Below are positions 31,152-38,990 of a stretch of DNA of 40,681 nt, piece by piece. Both the position numbers and the translations under genes were made by a program. The notes under the pieces were generated by a model. The model was not told the DNA's origin. It did no database searches and worked only from the letters and a program-made list of their open reading frames with translations. Origin of the DNA: Bacteroidota bacterium (GTDB taxonomy: Bacteria > Bacteroidota > Bacteroidia > AKYH767-A > OLB10). Location: positions 1-40,681 of the forward strand of contig JAKPPP010000058.1 in NCBI GenBank assembly GCA_029547265.1, read 5' to 3'. How positions within the stretch are numbered: the stretch's first letter is position 1; every line of letters starts with the position of its first letter.

Positions 31152-32243
31152 ATGTATTTAAGTCGTTTAACGCTGTTCAATTTTAAAAATTATGAGGAAA
31201 CTGAGTTTGATTTCAGTCCCGGAGCCAATGCCCTCACAGGTGCTAATGGCAGCGGAAAAACCAATGTACTTGACGCCATTCACTATTTATGCCTCTGCAA
31301 AAGCTATTTTCATTCTACCGATAGCTTAAATATACGTCACGATTCAGCTTTTTTCTCGATTGCGGGGAAGTTCCATTTGGGACAAGATGATAATAGCGAT
31401 GATGTTTTTGTGGGGATGAAAGCGGGACAAAAAAAGATTGTTAAGCGAAATCAGAAGGAATATCAGCGATTTAGTGAGCATATCGGATTATTGCCGGTGG
31501 TGATGGTGGCACCAATCGACCAGGAGTTGATAACTGGTCCCGGTGATGAGCGTCGTAAGTTAATGGATAGTATCATTAGCCAATACGATCATCTTTACCT
31601 CGAGAATTTAGTGAATTATAACAAAGTCCTGCAGCAGCGTAACGCGCTTTTAAAACAAGCAGGGAAGGGTGGATATGTTGAGGCTTCGATGTGGCAGATA
31701 TGGGATGAACAGTTGGCTACTTACGGAACCCGCATCTATGAAGCTCGAAAGGAATTCATCGCTCGTTTCGTACCGGTGTTTAATCGCTATTATGCATACT
31801 TGACCGATGATAGTGAGCAGGTGAGCTTCGGATATGAATCGAAGTTGCACAATGAACCATTGCTCGATTTATTGCAAAAAACGCATAGCCGCGATTTGAT
31901 GCTTCAGTATACTTCGGTGGGTGTTCACCGCGACGATCTAGAGCTTCTGTTGAATAATTATCCCGTGAAAAAGATTGGATCGCAGGGGCAGCAGAAATCG
32001 TTTGTATTGGCTGTAAAACTGGCGCAGTTTGAATTGATAAAAGAGTCGAGTGGGGTGAAGCCGTTTTTATTACTCGATGATATTTTCGATAAGCTCGATA
32101 TTCACCGAATTACTCGTTTGATGGAGTTGGTGAGTAACGATACCTTCGGACAACTATTTATTACCGACACCGCCGAGGAGCATATCAGAGGTGTTTTTGA
32201 GAGGATAAATGTGGAGTTGAAGGTGTTTAAATGTGAAAAATGA
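31152..32243 (+). CDS. recF: DNA replication and repair protein RecF
   Basis: A 363-residue SMC-like ATPase that loads RecA at gaps with RecO and RecR. Walker A is GANGSGKT (residues 30-37), the signature region reads GSQGQQKSFVLAVKLAQ, and Walker B is PFLLLDDIFDKLD. The N-terminus MYLSRLTLFNFKNYEETEF is standard. It is not next to dnaA, dnaN or gyrB, a separation also seen in other Bacteroidota. Its stop codon lies at the edge of the inverted repeat that opens the next gap. Confidence 0.96.
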   Translation: MYLSRLTLFNFKNYEETEFDFSPGANALTGANGSGKTNVLDAIHYLCLCKSYFHSTDSLNIRHDSAFFSIAGKFHLGQDDNSDDVFVGMKAGQKKIVKRNQKEYQRFSEHIGLLPVVMVAPIDQELITGPGDERRKLMDSIISQYDHLYLENLVNYNKVLQQRNALLKQAGKGGYVEASMWQIWDEQLATYGTRIYEARKEFIARFVPVFNRYYAYLTDDSEQVSFGYESKLHNEPLLDLLQKTHSRDLMLQYTSVGVHRDDLELLLNNYPVKKIGSQGQQKSFVLAVKLAQFELIKESSGVKPFLLLDDIFDKLDIHRITRLMELVSNDTFGQLFITDTAEEHIRGVFERINVELKVFKCEK

Positions 32244-32269
32244 ATTTTGAATCTTGAATTTTGAATTTT
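32244..32269. repeat. Left arm of a perfect 26-bp inverted repeat
   Basis: Begins one base after the recF stop codon. Its exact reverse complement is at 32645-32670. The sequence is built of AATTTTG-type units. Confidence 0.9.
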
Positions 32270-32307
32270 GGATTGCTTTCGCCGATGGTGGCTGGCGCGT
32301 TATTTAA
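32270..32307 (+). repeat. Direct repeat copy 1 (GC-rich core)
   Basis: Starts GGATTGCTTTCGCCGATGG and ends GGCGCGTTATTTAA. It matches 32464-32501 at all but about three positions. The core is more GC-rich than the surroundings. Confidence 0.85.
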
Positions 32308-32463
32308 TGGGCCGCTGATTTTTATGATAATTATGGTTTTTTATGATTACTGGTAATTGTTACTGAATTACCTTTTAGGTTTCAATTAGATTTATCATGA
32401 ACACAGATTCGCTCCGATAGTGCAAGCACATCGAAGCTAAATGGATTTAAAAAGGATTTAAAA

Positions 32464-32501
32464 GGATTGCTTGCGCCGATGGTGGTTGGCGCGTTATTTA
32501 T
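32464..32501 (+). repeat. Direct repeat copy 2
   Basis: Starts GGATTGCTTGCGCCGATGG and ends GGCGCGTTATTTA, 194 bases after copy 1. It is preceded by a GGATTTAAAAAGGATTTAAA stretch. Confidence 0.85.
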
Positions 32502-32518
32502 ATACGATTCAATGACCA

Positions 32519-32571
32519 CAAAATTCATTCAATCATTCATCCACTCATTCATTCACTCACCCTATCATTGA
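32519..32571. repeat. ATTCA-type low-complexity repeat
   Basis: Units of CATTCAATCATTCATCCACT type. This is the third such tract in the window. Confidence 0.75.
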
Positions 32572-32644
32572 TTTTATTTTCCGCTTCGCTTAATTGGCCG
32601 CAGATGACACAGATTTACAAGATTTACGCAGATTATTTTCGAAT

Positions 32645-32670
32645 AAAATTCAAAATTCAAGATTCAAAAT
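32645..32670. repeat. Right arm of a perfect 26-bp inverted repeat
   Basis: Reverse complement of 32244-32269, with 375 bp between the arms. Confidence 0.9.
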
Positions 32671-32751
32671 CCAAAATTGAATAAGATCTCAAATATTTTA
32701 GGAAATACTAAATCACCGAAATTTTAAAGAGACATCTAAATCTCCGGCCTA

Positions 32752-34167
32752 TTATTTCCCGCTTCGCTGAAGAATGGTACGCACGGTGTAAAAAAGAATT
32801 TTAAAATCGAGGGCGAGCGACATGTTTTCGATATAAATGATATCGTATTTGAGTCGTTGAATCATTTGCGTTACGTTCTCTGCGTATCCGTACTTTACTT
32901 GTCCCCATGAGGTGATACCCGGACGAACTTTGTGCAGGTGTCGATAGTGCGGCGCTTCTTGCATGATTTGGTCGATGAAGTATTGTCGCTCGGGACGAGG
33001 ACCTACTAGCGACATATCGCCGATAAGCACATTGTAAAACTGAGGGATTTCATCGAGTCGCACTTTGCGCATGAACTTACCGAAAGGAGTGATGCGTGAA
33101 TCGGAAGAGCTGCTCAACATTGGTGTTCCTTTTTCGGCACCAACAAACATTGAACGGAACTTATAAATGGTAAACGGATTTCCGTGAAGTCCAATTCGTT
33201 CTTGTGCAAAGAATATTGGTCCGCGGGAACCGGTTTTAATGATAAGGGCAGTGATAATATAAACCGGCGATAACAAGAATAAAAAGAGCATTGATACAAC
33301 TATGTCGATGATGCGCTTAAACGATTGTTGCCATACCGGCATTAAACTCGGATTGATAATGATCAATGGTGATCCGAAAATCGACGACATCTTTACCGAA
33401 CCCGAGAGGATATCGTACATGTCGGGCATGATTTTAATGATCAGGTCTTTATCTTCCAGCTCATTAATAATTCGTCCGATGAACTCGTGTTCCGACGATT
33501 CGATGGCAATAATAACTTCCTCTATTTTATACTGATCGATGATCTGTGAAAGGTCTTCCAATCCTCCTAAATGCGGTAAATTATCTTTGAAATATTTCCC
33601 GTTGTTATGATCGATATGGATGAATCCCACGAATTTATATCCTTGACTCAAAGGTTCTGATTCAAGTTCGGTATATAATCCAACGGCACGTTGCGAACTA
33701 CCAATGATAAGCGTTGGGAATCCGATTTTACGACTCTTAATTTTACGAGCAGTGAATGTGGTGATGAAGAAACGGAATAGTGCCGTAATCAGGAAATGGA
33801 GTAAGAACAGCGCCATAAAAGTGCTGTAATAACTACGGTATGATACTATAACATCGTCGAGTAAAAGCGAGAAGAAAATAATTAAACAACCAATCAACGC
33901 AACGATGAGTGTTTGTCCAAATTCCTTTAAACGTGATTTACGATAGATATCATTATACGTCCCCATTAAGGCATACACAATCACCCAAGCAACCGGGAGA
34001 ACGGTGACGCCCATAAAGAAATTTTTATCAGGCTGAAGAGGTAGCTTATATCCGTACAACACCGATTCTATCTCCAACTTACGATAGAGATAAAAGATGC
34101 TCCAGGCCAAAGTAGCTGCCAGCAAATCGGCGAAAACGTACTTTGTAATTTGTAATACTCGATTCAT
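32752..34167 (-). CDS. Polyprenyl-phosphate sugar phosphotransferase, WbaP-type
   Basis: A 471-residue membrane enzyme that should load the first sugar phosphate onto undecaprenyl phosphate for capsule, exopolysaccharide or O-antigen. About four N-terminal helices precede a Rossmann-like CoA-binding-type region (IGFPTLIIGSSQRAVGLYTEL). A further helix then leads into the bacterial sugar transferase domain with KRIIDIVVS, IYKFRSM, LDEIPQFYNVLIGDMSLVGPRPE. The catalytic DE and GPRPE motifs are intact. Its ATG overlaps the upstream lipoprotein stop by one base, so they are coupled. Confidence 0.94.
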   Translation of the reverse strand: MNRVLQITKYVFADLLAATLAWSIFYLYRKLEIESVLYGYKLPLQPDKNFFMGVTVLPVAWVIVYALMGTYNDIYRKSRLKEFGQTLIVALIGCLIIFFSLLLDDVIVSYRSYYSTFMALFLLHFLITALFRFFITTFTARKIKSRKIGFPTLIIGSSQRAVGLYTELESEPLSQGYKFVGFIHIDHNNGKYFKDNLPHLGGLEDLSQIIDQYKIEEVIIAIESSEHEFIGRIINELEDKDLIIKIMPDMYDILSGSVKMSSIFGSPLIIINPSLMPVWQQSFKRIIDIVVSMLFLFLLSPVYIITALIIKTGSRGPIFFAQERIGLHGNPFTIYKFRSMFVGAEKGTPMLSSSSDSRITPFGKFMRKVRLDEIPQFYNVLIGDMSLVGPRPERQYFIDQIMQEAPHYRHLHKVRPGITSWGQVKYGYAENVTQMIQRLKYDIIYIENMSLALDFKILFYTVRTILQRSGK

Positions 34168-35045
34168 TAGTTACTGATCAGCTTCACATTATCGATGTAT
34201 AAAGTCCCCGATGATTCACCGCTTTCTAACTGCATGTAGAAATAAACTTTAAACTTTGATACGTCGAAATTCGCATTCACGAACTTGCTTAGGTTAATAT
34301 AGGTTTTGTTCCAGTCGGTACTCGGATTAAAGAGGATCACCGGAATATTTCTGGTATCACTCGATAAGATTCCTTTTAAACCAACTGTAAACGCGTGGTT
34401 GCTTTTGTAATTTACTTCTAAATAGATGTCCTTTCCTCTCGGAAGGTAGTAGCCATCATTTACGCTTGTAACTTCGATGATATAATTGCTTGAAGTAGCT
34501 TCAAGTTTCAAACTTCTTTGTCCTTCGTAAACAATTGTTGAGTCAATTGCTAATCCCGCCAACGAATTGGTTGTTGTTTCCATACTTATTCCTCCACCGC
34601 TGGTATCTTTTTCAAAATCTTCGTACCAAGTATAAGATAACGCAGGATAATATGATACGGGGAAAGTATCAACTAATGTTGTTTTTCCGGGAGTGAAGTT
34701 GAGTGTAGTAGTATAACCTTTATATAATGGGTAGGCAGAACGAGTAGCAGCAATTCCGTTTTCGTAAATGCCGGGAAGTAAAATCACTTGCTTGTTTCCT
34801 TCTTCAAGTACAGGAATTTTCGCAGGTAATTCAAAAGTTCCGAGGTATTGTCCGTCGATATACACCCAAACATCTTTCACCTTGCTTGAATTACTTCCTT
34901 GACTCGGATAATTAGAGCTCACGGTTACGTGATTCACTTCCAAGTATGCAGGTTGTGGTTCATCCGGATTAATCATGTTACAGCCTTGCATGGTGAATGC
35001 AATAGCAATAATGAACAGAAAGAAGTTAGTACGGAATGAATACAT
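34167..35045 (-). CDS. Hypothetical lipoprotein, possibly PEGA-like and jelly-roll domains
   Basis: A 292-residue lipoprotein: the signal ends MQGC (C22). Residues 35-115 (VWVYIDGQYLGTFELPAKIPVL...QVILLPGIYENG) read like a PEGA-type beta domain. Residues 140-292 (YEDFEKDTSGG...GQRSLKLEATSS...LYIDNVKLI) resemble a carbohydrate-binding jelly roll. These are inferences from patterns, not secure assignments. It lies between a Gfo/Idh oxidoreductase (13 bp upstream) and the sugar transferase (one-base overlap), so a role in surface polysaccharide handling is plausible. Confidence 0.8.
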   Translation of the reverse strand: MYSFRTNFFLFIIAIAFTMQGCNMINPDEPQPAYLEVNHVTVSSNYPSQGSNSSKVKDVWVYIDGQYLGTFELPAKIPVLEEGNKQVILLPGIYENGIAATRSAYPLYKGYTTTLNFTPGKTTLVDTFPVSYYPALSYTWYEDFEKDTSGGGISMETTTNSLAGLAIDSTIVYEGQRSLKLEATSSNYIIEVTSVNDGYYLPRGKDIYLEVNYKSNHAFTVGLKGILSSDTRNIPVILFNPSTDWNKTYINLSKFVNANFDVSKFKVYFYMQLESGESSGTLYIDNVKLISN

Positions 35046-35058
35046 AGTAGGTGGTAGG

Positions 35059-36036
35059 TTAGGAAACGATTGCCGGTAATGATTTCAATTTATCGGCAAT
35101 TTGATGAGCAACGACTAAGGCTGAATAACCGTCTTCGATAGGTACTAACGGTTTTCGGTCGTTTAAAATTGCATCAGCAAACGAATCCAGCTCTTCTTTT
35201 ATTGCGTTGGTTTCTTCAACTTTCGGATTTTCGAAGTAAATCTGCTTTGATCCTTTGTTTTCACCTAAGTCGATGGTGAGGGCTAACGGATCAGGAGTAC
35301 CGTCAACTTCTTTAAGTCGTACTACTTCGGTAGCTTTCTTTAAAAAGTCGACAGCGATATAAGCATCTTTCTGGAAGAATCGCGTCTTACGCATGTTCTT
35401 TAAGGAGATACGGCTGGCAGTTAAGTTGGCCACACATCCATTGTCGAATTCAATGCGAGCATTGGCGATATCAGGAGTATCACTCACGACAGCCACTCCG
35501 CTGGTGCTGATTTTCTTGACAGTCGATTTTACTGTACTTAATACGATGTCGATATCGTGAATCATTAAGTCGAGTACTACCGAAACATCGGTTCCTCGCG
35601 GATTAAACTGCGCTAGGCGATGTGTCTCGATAAACATAGGTTGTTTGATATAAGAAACGGCGGACTTAAATGCGGGATTGAAACGCTCTACATGTCCCAC
35701 TTGCACCTTCACATTCGCTTCCTCTGCTAATCCCATCATTTCTTTGGCTTCGGCAACAGTATTCGCCAGAGGCTTCTCAATGAAAATATGTTTTGAAAGA
35801 CGTAAAGCTTTTACGGCACATTCGTAGTGATTCACGGTAGGCGTAACAATATCAATCACGTCGCACGATTGTAATAATCGGTCGATGGAGTCAAAATAAG
35901 TAACTCCCGGCACTTGCTGCGCCGTATTCGGATCCGGATCATAAAATCCTACTAATTCATATTTAGGTAGTTCTTGAATCAAACGGATATGAATTTTACC
36001 CAGATGTCCCGCTCCTAAAACGCCGATCTTTAACAT
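35059..36036 (-). CDS. Gfo/Idh/MocA family oxidoreductase
   Basis: A 325-residue NAD(P)-dependent sugar oxidoreductase. The Rossmann start IGVLGAGHLGKIHIRLIQ is followed by EKPLANTVAEAKEM (catalytic-lysine region, about residues 87-100) and VGHVERFNPAF. Relatives oxidise nucleotide sugars or inositols. The open frame starts 12 codons earlier, but TAATTTCG (minus strand, 36052-36059) is a good -7 box lying inside that extension, so the ATG at 36036 is preferred. It heads a tight three-gene unit with a lipoprotein and a sugar transferase, pointing to nucleotide-sugar supply for surface polysaccharide. Confidence 0.93.
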   Translation of the reverse strand: MLKIGVLGAGHLGKIHIRLIQELPKYELVGFYDPDPNTAQQVPGVTYFDSIDRLLQSCDVIDIVTPTVNHYECAVKALRLSKHIFIEKPLANTVAEAKEMMGLAEEANVKVQVGHVERFNPAFKSAVSYIKQPMFIETHRLAQFNPRGTDVSVVLDLMIHDIDIVLSTVKSTVKKISTSGVAVVSDTPDIANARIEFDNGCVANLTASRISLKNMRKTRFFQKDAYIAVDFLKKATEVVRLKEVDGTPDPLALTIDLGENKGSKQIYFENPKVEETNAIKEELDSFADAILNDRKPLVPIEDGYSALVVAHQIADKLKSLPAIVS

Positions 36037-36138
36037 TCCTGAAATTTTGTGCGAAATTACAGCATTTTTCAATCTCTCCTTGTTGAAAACATGACGGAAG
36101 ATGAGAACATTTTTATCTTTCTCTACCGATGCAATCTA

Positions 36139-36146
36139 TAATTTCG
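36139..36146 (+). promoter_or_regulatory. -7 box of pcm
   Basis: TAATTTCG (7 of 8 to TAnnTTTG) ends four bases before the GTG start at 36151. The divergent Gfo/Idh gene has the same TAATTTCG box on the other strand at 36052-36059. Confidence 0.5.
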
Positions 36147-36150
36147 CAAA

Positions 36151-36807
36151 GTGAACGTGAATGATACCTTCCGCCATCAAGGGTTAAGGCGACAATTAGT
36201 AGATCTTCTTAAGGAGAAAGGAATAACTAACCGATTGGTTTTAGATGCGATAGGTAAGATTCCGCGTCACCTTTTTATGGATAATGCTTTCCTCGAATAT
36301 GCTTATCAGGATAAGGCTTTTCCTATTGATTGTGAGCAGACTATCTCTCAGCCTTTCACTGTTGCTTACCAAACGCAGTTACTCGATCCTGTAAAAGGGG
36401 AGAAGGTGCTCGAAATTGGTACCGGCTCGGGATATCAGAGTTGTGTTTTAGCCGAAACAGGAGCTAAAGTGTTTACGATTGAACGTCATCGCCCTCTACA
36501 CGATGCCACTAAAAAACGCTTTGAATCACTCGGGTATTTTACAATTAAGTCGTTTTATGGCGACGGATTTAAAGGTCAGGCTTCGTATGGTCCTTATGAT
36601 AAAATTTTGGTGACTTGCGGAGCTCCGGAAATCCCTGCAGCGCTTGTGGCTCAGTTGAAAATCGGCGGACTAATGGTGATTCCCGTAGGCGATATTTTGG
36701 CTGAACAGGTAATGACTACCGTGCTTAAAAAGTCGGAAAAAGAGGTCGAAATCTTCGAATTCGATAAATTTCGCTTCGTTCCTATGCTTCAGCAAAAAGC
36801 CAGATAG
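36151..36807 (+). CDS. pcm: Protein-L-isoaspartate O-methyltransferase
   Basis: Repairs isoaspartyl damage in proteins with S-adenosylmethionine. The family helix LVDLLKEKGITNRLVLDAIGKIPRHLFM opens the protein. TISQPFTVAYQTQLL and the SAM motif VLEIGTGSGYQSCVLAETG (about residues 89-107) follow. The start is a GTG at 36151 or 36157; no in-frame ATG lies near. It is upstream of hsp20 and surE on the same strand; pcm and surE are also neighbours in gammaproteobacteria. Confidence 0.95.
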   Translation: MNVNDTFRHQGLRRQLVDLLKEKGITNRLVLDAIGKIPRHLFMDNAFLEYAYQDKAFPIDCEQTISQPFTVAYQTQLLDPVKGEKVLEIGTGSGYQSCVLAETGAKVFTIERHRPLHDATKKRFESLGYFTIKSFYGDGFKGQASYGPYDKILVTCGAPEIPAALVAQLKIGGLMVIPVGDILAEQVMTTVLKKSEKEVEIFEFDKFRFVPMLQQKAR

Positions 36808-36827
36808 TCAGTTGTTTAAGCATTAAT

Positions 36828-36880
36828 TTTGACAAATTGACGTATTTTTTATTGATTTTACGACAATTTGACATGTAAAA
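36828..36880 (+). promoter_or_regulatory. TTGAC-motif cluster before hsp20
   Basis: TTTGACA (36828-36834), TTGACG (36837-36842) and TTTGACA (36867-36873) occur in 50 bases. An inverted repeat TTTTAC/GTAAAA (36856-36880) overlaps the last. It could be an operator for heat-shock control. No CIRCE element is seen. Confidence 0.3.
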
Positions 36881-36946
36881 ATGTGATTTTTCGGATTGGT
36901 ATATTAGTTGAGAGTCGGCCTGTAAACATTTAAAAAATTATAAGCC

Positions 36947-37393
36947 ATGACACTAATTAAATTTCAAAACGAAAACGCAACAAGAAAACCAGTCGTATTC
37001 CCTGCATTCAATGATTTATGGGGTGATATTTTCGACGGAATGGTAACGAGTGATTTTAGAAGATGGAGTTCACCATCGGTAAACATCAAGGAAAGCGATA
37101 CTGCTTATACGCTTGAGTTAGCTGCTCCGGGATTAGCGAAAGAAGATTTTAAAATTCGCGTAGAAGAAAATACACTTACTATCTCTGGAGAGAAGAAGCA
37201 AGAACAAAACGAGAAAACAGAAAAATACAGCCGTAAAGAGTTCTCCTTTACATCGTTCACCAGAAGCTTTACGCTTCCTGAAAATGTAAATATGGAAGGT
37301 ATTCAAGCCAATTATAATCACGGGATTATGATGGTAGTTCTTCCGAAAACAGAACCGGCTAAACCGAAGTCAAAAGAGATTAGTATTGGTTAA
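36947..37393 (+). CDS. Small heat shock protein, Hsp20/alpha-crystallin
   Basis: A 148-residue holdase chaperone. The alpha-crystallin domain spans about residues 40-135 (SPSVNIKESDTAYTLELAAPGLAKEDFKIRVEENTLTISGEKK; late GIMMVVLPK). The short tail carries the oligomerisation motif ISI. It binds unfolding proteins under stress. It has its own upstream region with repeated TTGAC motifs and a strong terminator after the gene, so it is probably a single-gene transcript between pcm and surE. Confidence 0.95.
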   Translation: MTLIKFQNENATRKPVVFPAFNDLWGDIFDGMVTSDFRRWSSPSVNIKESDTAYTLELAAPGLAKEDFKIRVEENTLTISGEKKQEQNEKTEKYSRKEFSFTSFTRSFTLPENVNMEGIQANYNHGIMMVVLPKTEPAKPKSKEISIG

Positions 37394-37459
37394 TAGTTTG
37401 CTTTAGTAAAATTAGGTAGTTGATTTTTAGTTACGTTTAAAGCGTAACGCTGTTTAGGT

Positions 37460-37492
37460 AACGGCTCCGATTAGGTTCGGAGCCGTTTTTTT
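37460..37492 (+). terminator. Intrinsic terminator of hsp20
   Basis: AACGGCTCCGA (37460-37470) pairs with TCGGAGCCGTT (37477-37487) around a 6-base loop, followed by a T-run. Confidence 0.9.
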
Positions 37493-37578
37493 GTGGAATA
37501 GGTTATTAAGTTTTGTCTGGTTCATTATGGCTTGCCTAAATTATCGGTGTAACTTCGTGGCCGTAAAATATACCTACC

Positions 37579-38403
37579 ATGGCGGTAAAAAAAGCAGTTA
37601 AAAGTTCGCGTAAGTCGAAGTCGGTTGTGAAATCATCGAAGCCTGTCATCTTAATTTCTAACGATGACGGAATTACGGCTCCGGGATTACGGAACTTAGT
37701 TGAAGTAATGAAAACGATAGGGGAGGTGGTTGTTGTTGCGCCCGATAGTCCCCAGTCGGCAATGGGTCACGCCATCACCATCAATAAACCGTTGCGCCTC
37801 GATAAAGTGGATGTTTTTCCGGGTGTGTTATCATACCAATGTTCGGGAACTCCCGCCGATTGTGTGAAGTTGGCAGTGAATAAAGTGTTGCATCGTAAAC
37901 CGGATTTACTGGTATCGGGAATCAATCACGGATCGAATTCTTCTATCAACGTAATTTATTCGGGCACTATGTCGGCAGCTATGGAAGGTGCTATCGAAGG
38001 AATTCCTTCTATCGGATTTAGCTTATGTAATTTTAGTCTCGATTCGGACTTCACAGCTGCAAAGCATTACGTGAAGATCATTGCCAAGAATATTTTAAAA
38101 ATCGGATTGCAGGAAGGGACATTATTAAATGTCAATTTCCCATACTTGCCATTAAGCAAAATTAAAGGCATCAAAATCTGTCGCCAGGCAAACGCAAAAT
38201 GGAAAGAAGAATTTGATGAACGTATGGATCCGAATAAACGAAAATACTATTGGCTCACCGGCGAATTCATTAATAACGATAAAGGTGAAGATACCGATGA
38301 ATGGGCATTATCGAAAGGATATGTGTCGATTGTTCCCGTGCATTTCGATTTAACTGCGCATCATGCGATCTTACATTTAAACAGTGTAAAATGGAATGGC
38401 TGA
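37579..38403 (+). CDS. surE: 5'/3'-nucleotidase SurE
   Basis: A 274-residue metal-dependent nucleoside monophosphatase linked to stationary-phase survival. The catalytic acidic pair is in ILISNDDGITAPGL (about residues 25-38). GHAITINKPLRL, SGTPADCVKLAV and SGINHGSNSSINVIYSGTMSAAMEG follow. The first 20 residues are an unusual basic extension (AVKKAVKSSRKSKSVVKSSK). TAACTTCG (37550-37557) is a possible -7 box. Its end overlaps the next membrane gene by 13 bp and it leads a four-gene unit ending in lpxB. Confidence 0.94.
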   Translation: MAVKKAVKSSRKSKSVVKSSKPVILISNDDGITAPGLRNLVEVMKTIGEVVVVAPDSPQSAMGHAITINKPLRLDKVDVFPGVLSYQCSGTPADCVKLAVNKVLHRKPDLLVSGINHGSNSSINVIYSGTMSAAMEGAIEGIPSIGFSLCNFSLDSDFTAAKHYVKIIAKNILKIGLQEGTLLNVNFPYLPLSKIKGIKICRQANAKWKEEFDERMDPNKRKYYWLTGEFINNDKGEDTDEWALSKGYVSIVPVHFDLTAHHAILHLNSVKWNG

Positions 38404-38681
38404 AAAAAGACAGCATCTTCAACGGAGTATTGATGGGGATGATGACTTTTATTTCAACTTACTATTTAATTAGTAGCATCGATTGGCTTAGGATGAAGTA
38501 CTTGAATCTTTCGCCATTCATGATTGCACCGCGAATACAACTGCTCATGTTATTCATGAATATGCTCTTATTCCGGTGGCTGATGATTACAAAAGAACAA
38601 ACCGAAAAAGGACGTGGCGTATTACTTATTACCTTTGTAGTTACTATCGCTTACGTCTATACGCATAAAGTAAAAATTTAA
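38391..38681 (+). CDS. Small membrane protein, paralogue of the next gene
   Basis: A 96-residue protein with three membrane segments. A longer frame reaches back to 38301 inside surE, but that part is cysteine-rich and non-hydrophobic, so the ATG at 38391 is chosen (MEWLKKDSIFNGVLMG). It is weakly but clearly related to the next protein: both start with KKD, a hydrophobic residue pair and G..G, and both carry a late K..RGV stretch. Function unknown. Confidence 0.75.
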   Translation: MEWLKKDSIFNGVLMGMMTFISTYYLISSIDWLRMKYLNLSPFMIAPRIQLLMLFMNMLLFRWLMITKEQTEKGRGVLLITFVVTIAYVYTHKVKI

Positions 38682-38702
38682 TTAATAGATTATAAAATAC
38701 TG

Positions 38703-38990
38703 ATGTTCAAGAAAGATGCATTTCTTACGGGATTAATTCCCGGATTAGTACTTCCCTTCGTGGGCTTCTATTTGTATTATCTTTTATTCTTTAATTATAT
38801 GGGATTACATTCGTTCATCGATCATGTAGTTCGTATAAATAAAGCGATATCGGTATTGAGTTTAGGTGCGATATTAAACTTGTTGATGTTTTTTATTTTC
38901 TATCAACTGCAGTTGGATAAATCGGCGCGCGGTGTTATCGCTGCCACATTTATTTACGCTTTCGTTGTTGTTTACTTTAAAGTCTTGTGA
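38703..38990 (+). CDS. Small membrane protein, paralogue of the previous gene
   Basis: A 95-residue protein with three membrane segments, starting MFKKDAFLTGLIPGLVLP and containing KSARGVIAATF. It shares the KKD...G...G start and RGV motif with its neighbour, so the pair came from an old duplication. Its TGA overlaps the lpxB ATG (TGATG, 38988-38992), so lpxB translation is probably coupled to it. The position between surE and lpxB suggests an envelope role but gives no activity. Confidence 0.78.
   Translation: MFKKDAFLTGLIPGLVLPFVGFYLYYLLFFNYMGLHSFIDHVVRINKAISVLSLGAILNLLMFFIFYQLQLDKSARGVIAATFIYAFVVVYFKVL

Larger units (their letters stand above)
32244..32751. other. 508-bp repeat-rich gap after recF
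   Basis: No gene. It contains, in order, the left arm of a 26-bp inverted repeat, direct repeat copy 1 (32270-32307), a second direct repeat copy (32464-32501), an ATTCA tract (32519-32571), an ACACAGATTTACAAGATTTA tract (about 32607-32636) and the right arm of the inverted repeat. Confidence 0.85.

Noticed and set aside
31152..32243. Replication origin near recF
   Set aside because: There is no dnaA, dnaN or gyrB, and the two exact DnaA boxes in the window are more than 20 kb away and unclustered.
32519..32571. Possible CRISPR-like array from the CATTCA repeats
   Set aside because: The units are 4-8 bases, degenerate and without spacers or cas genes.
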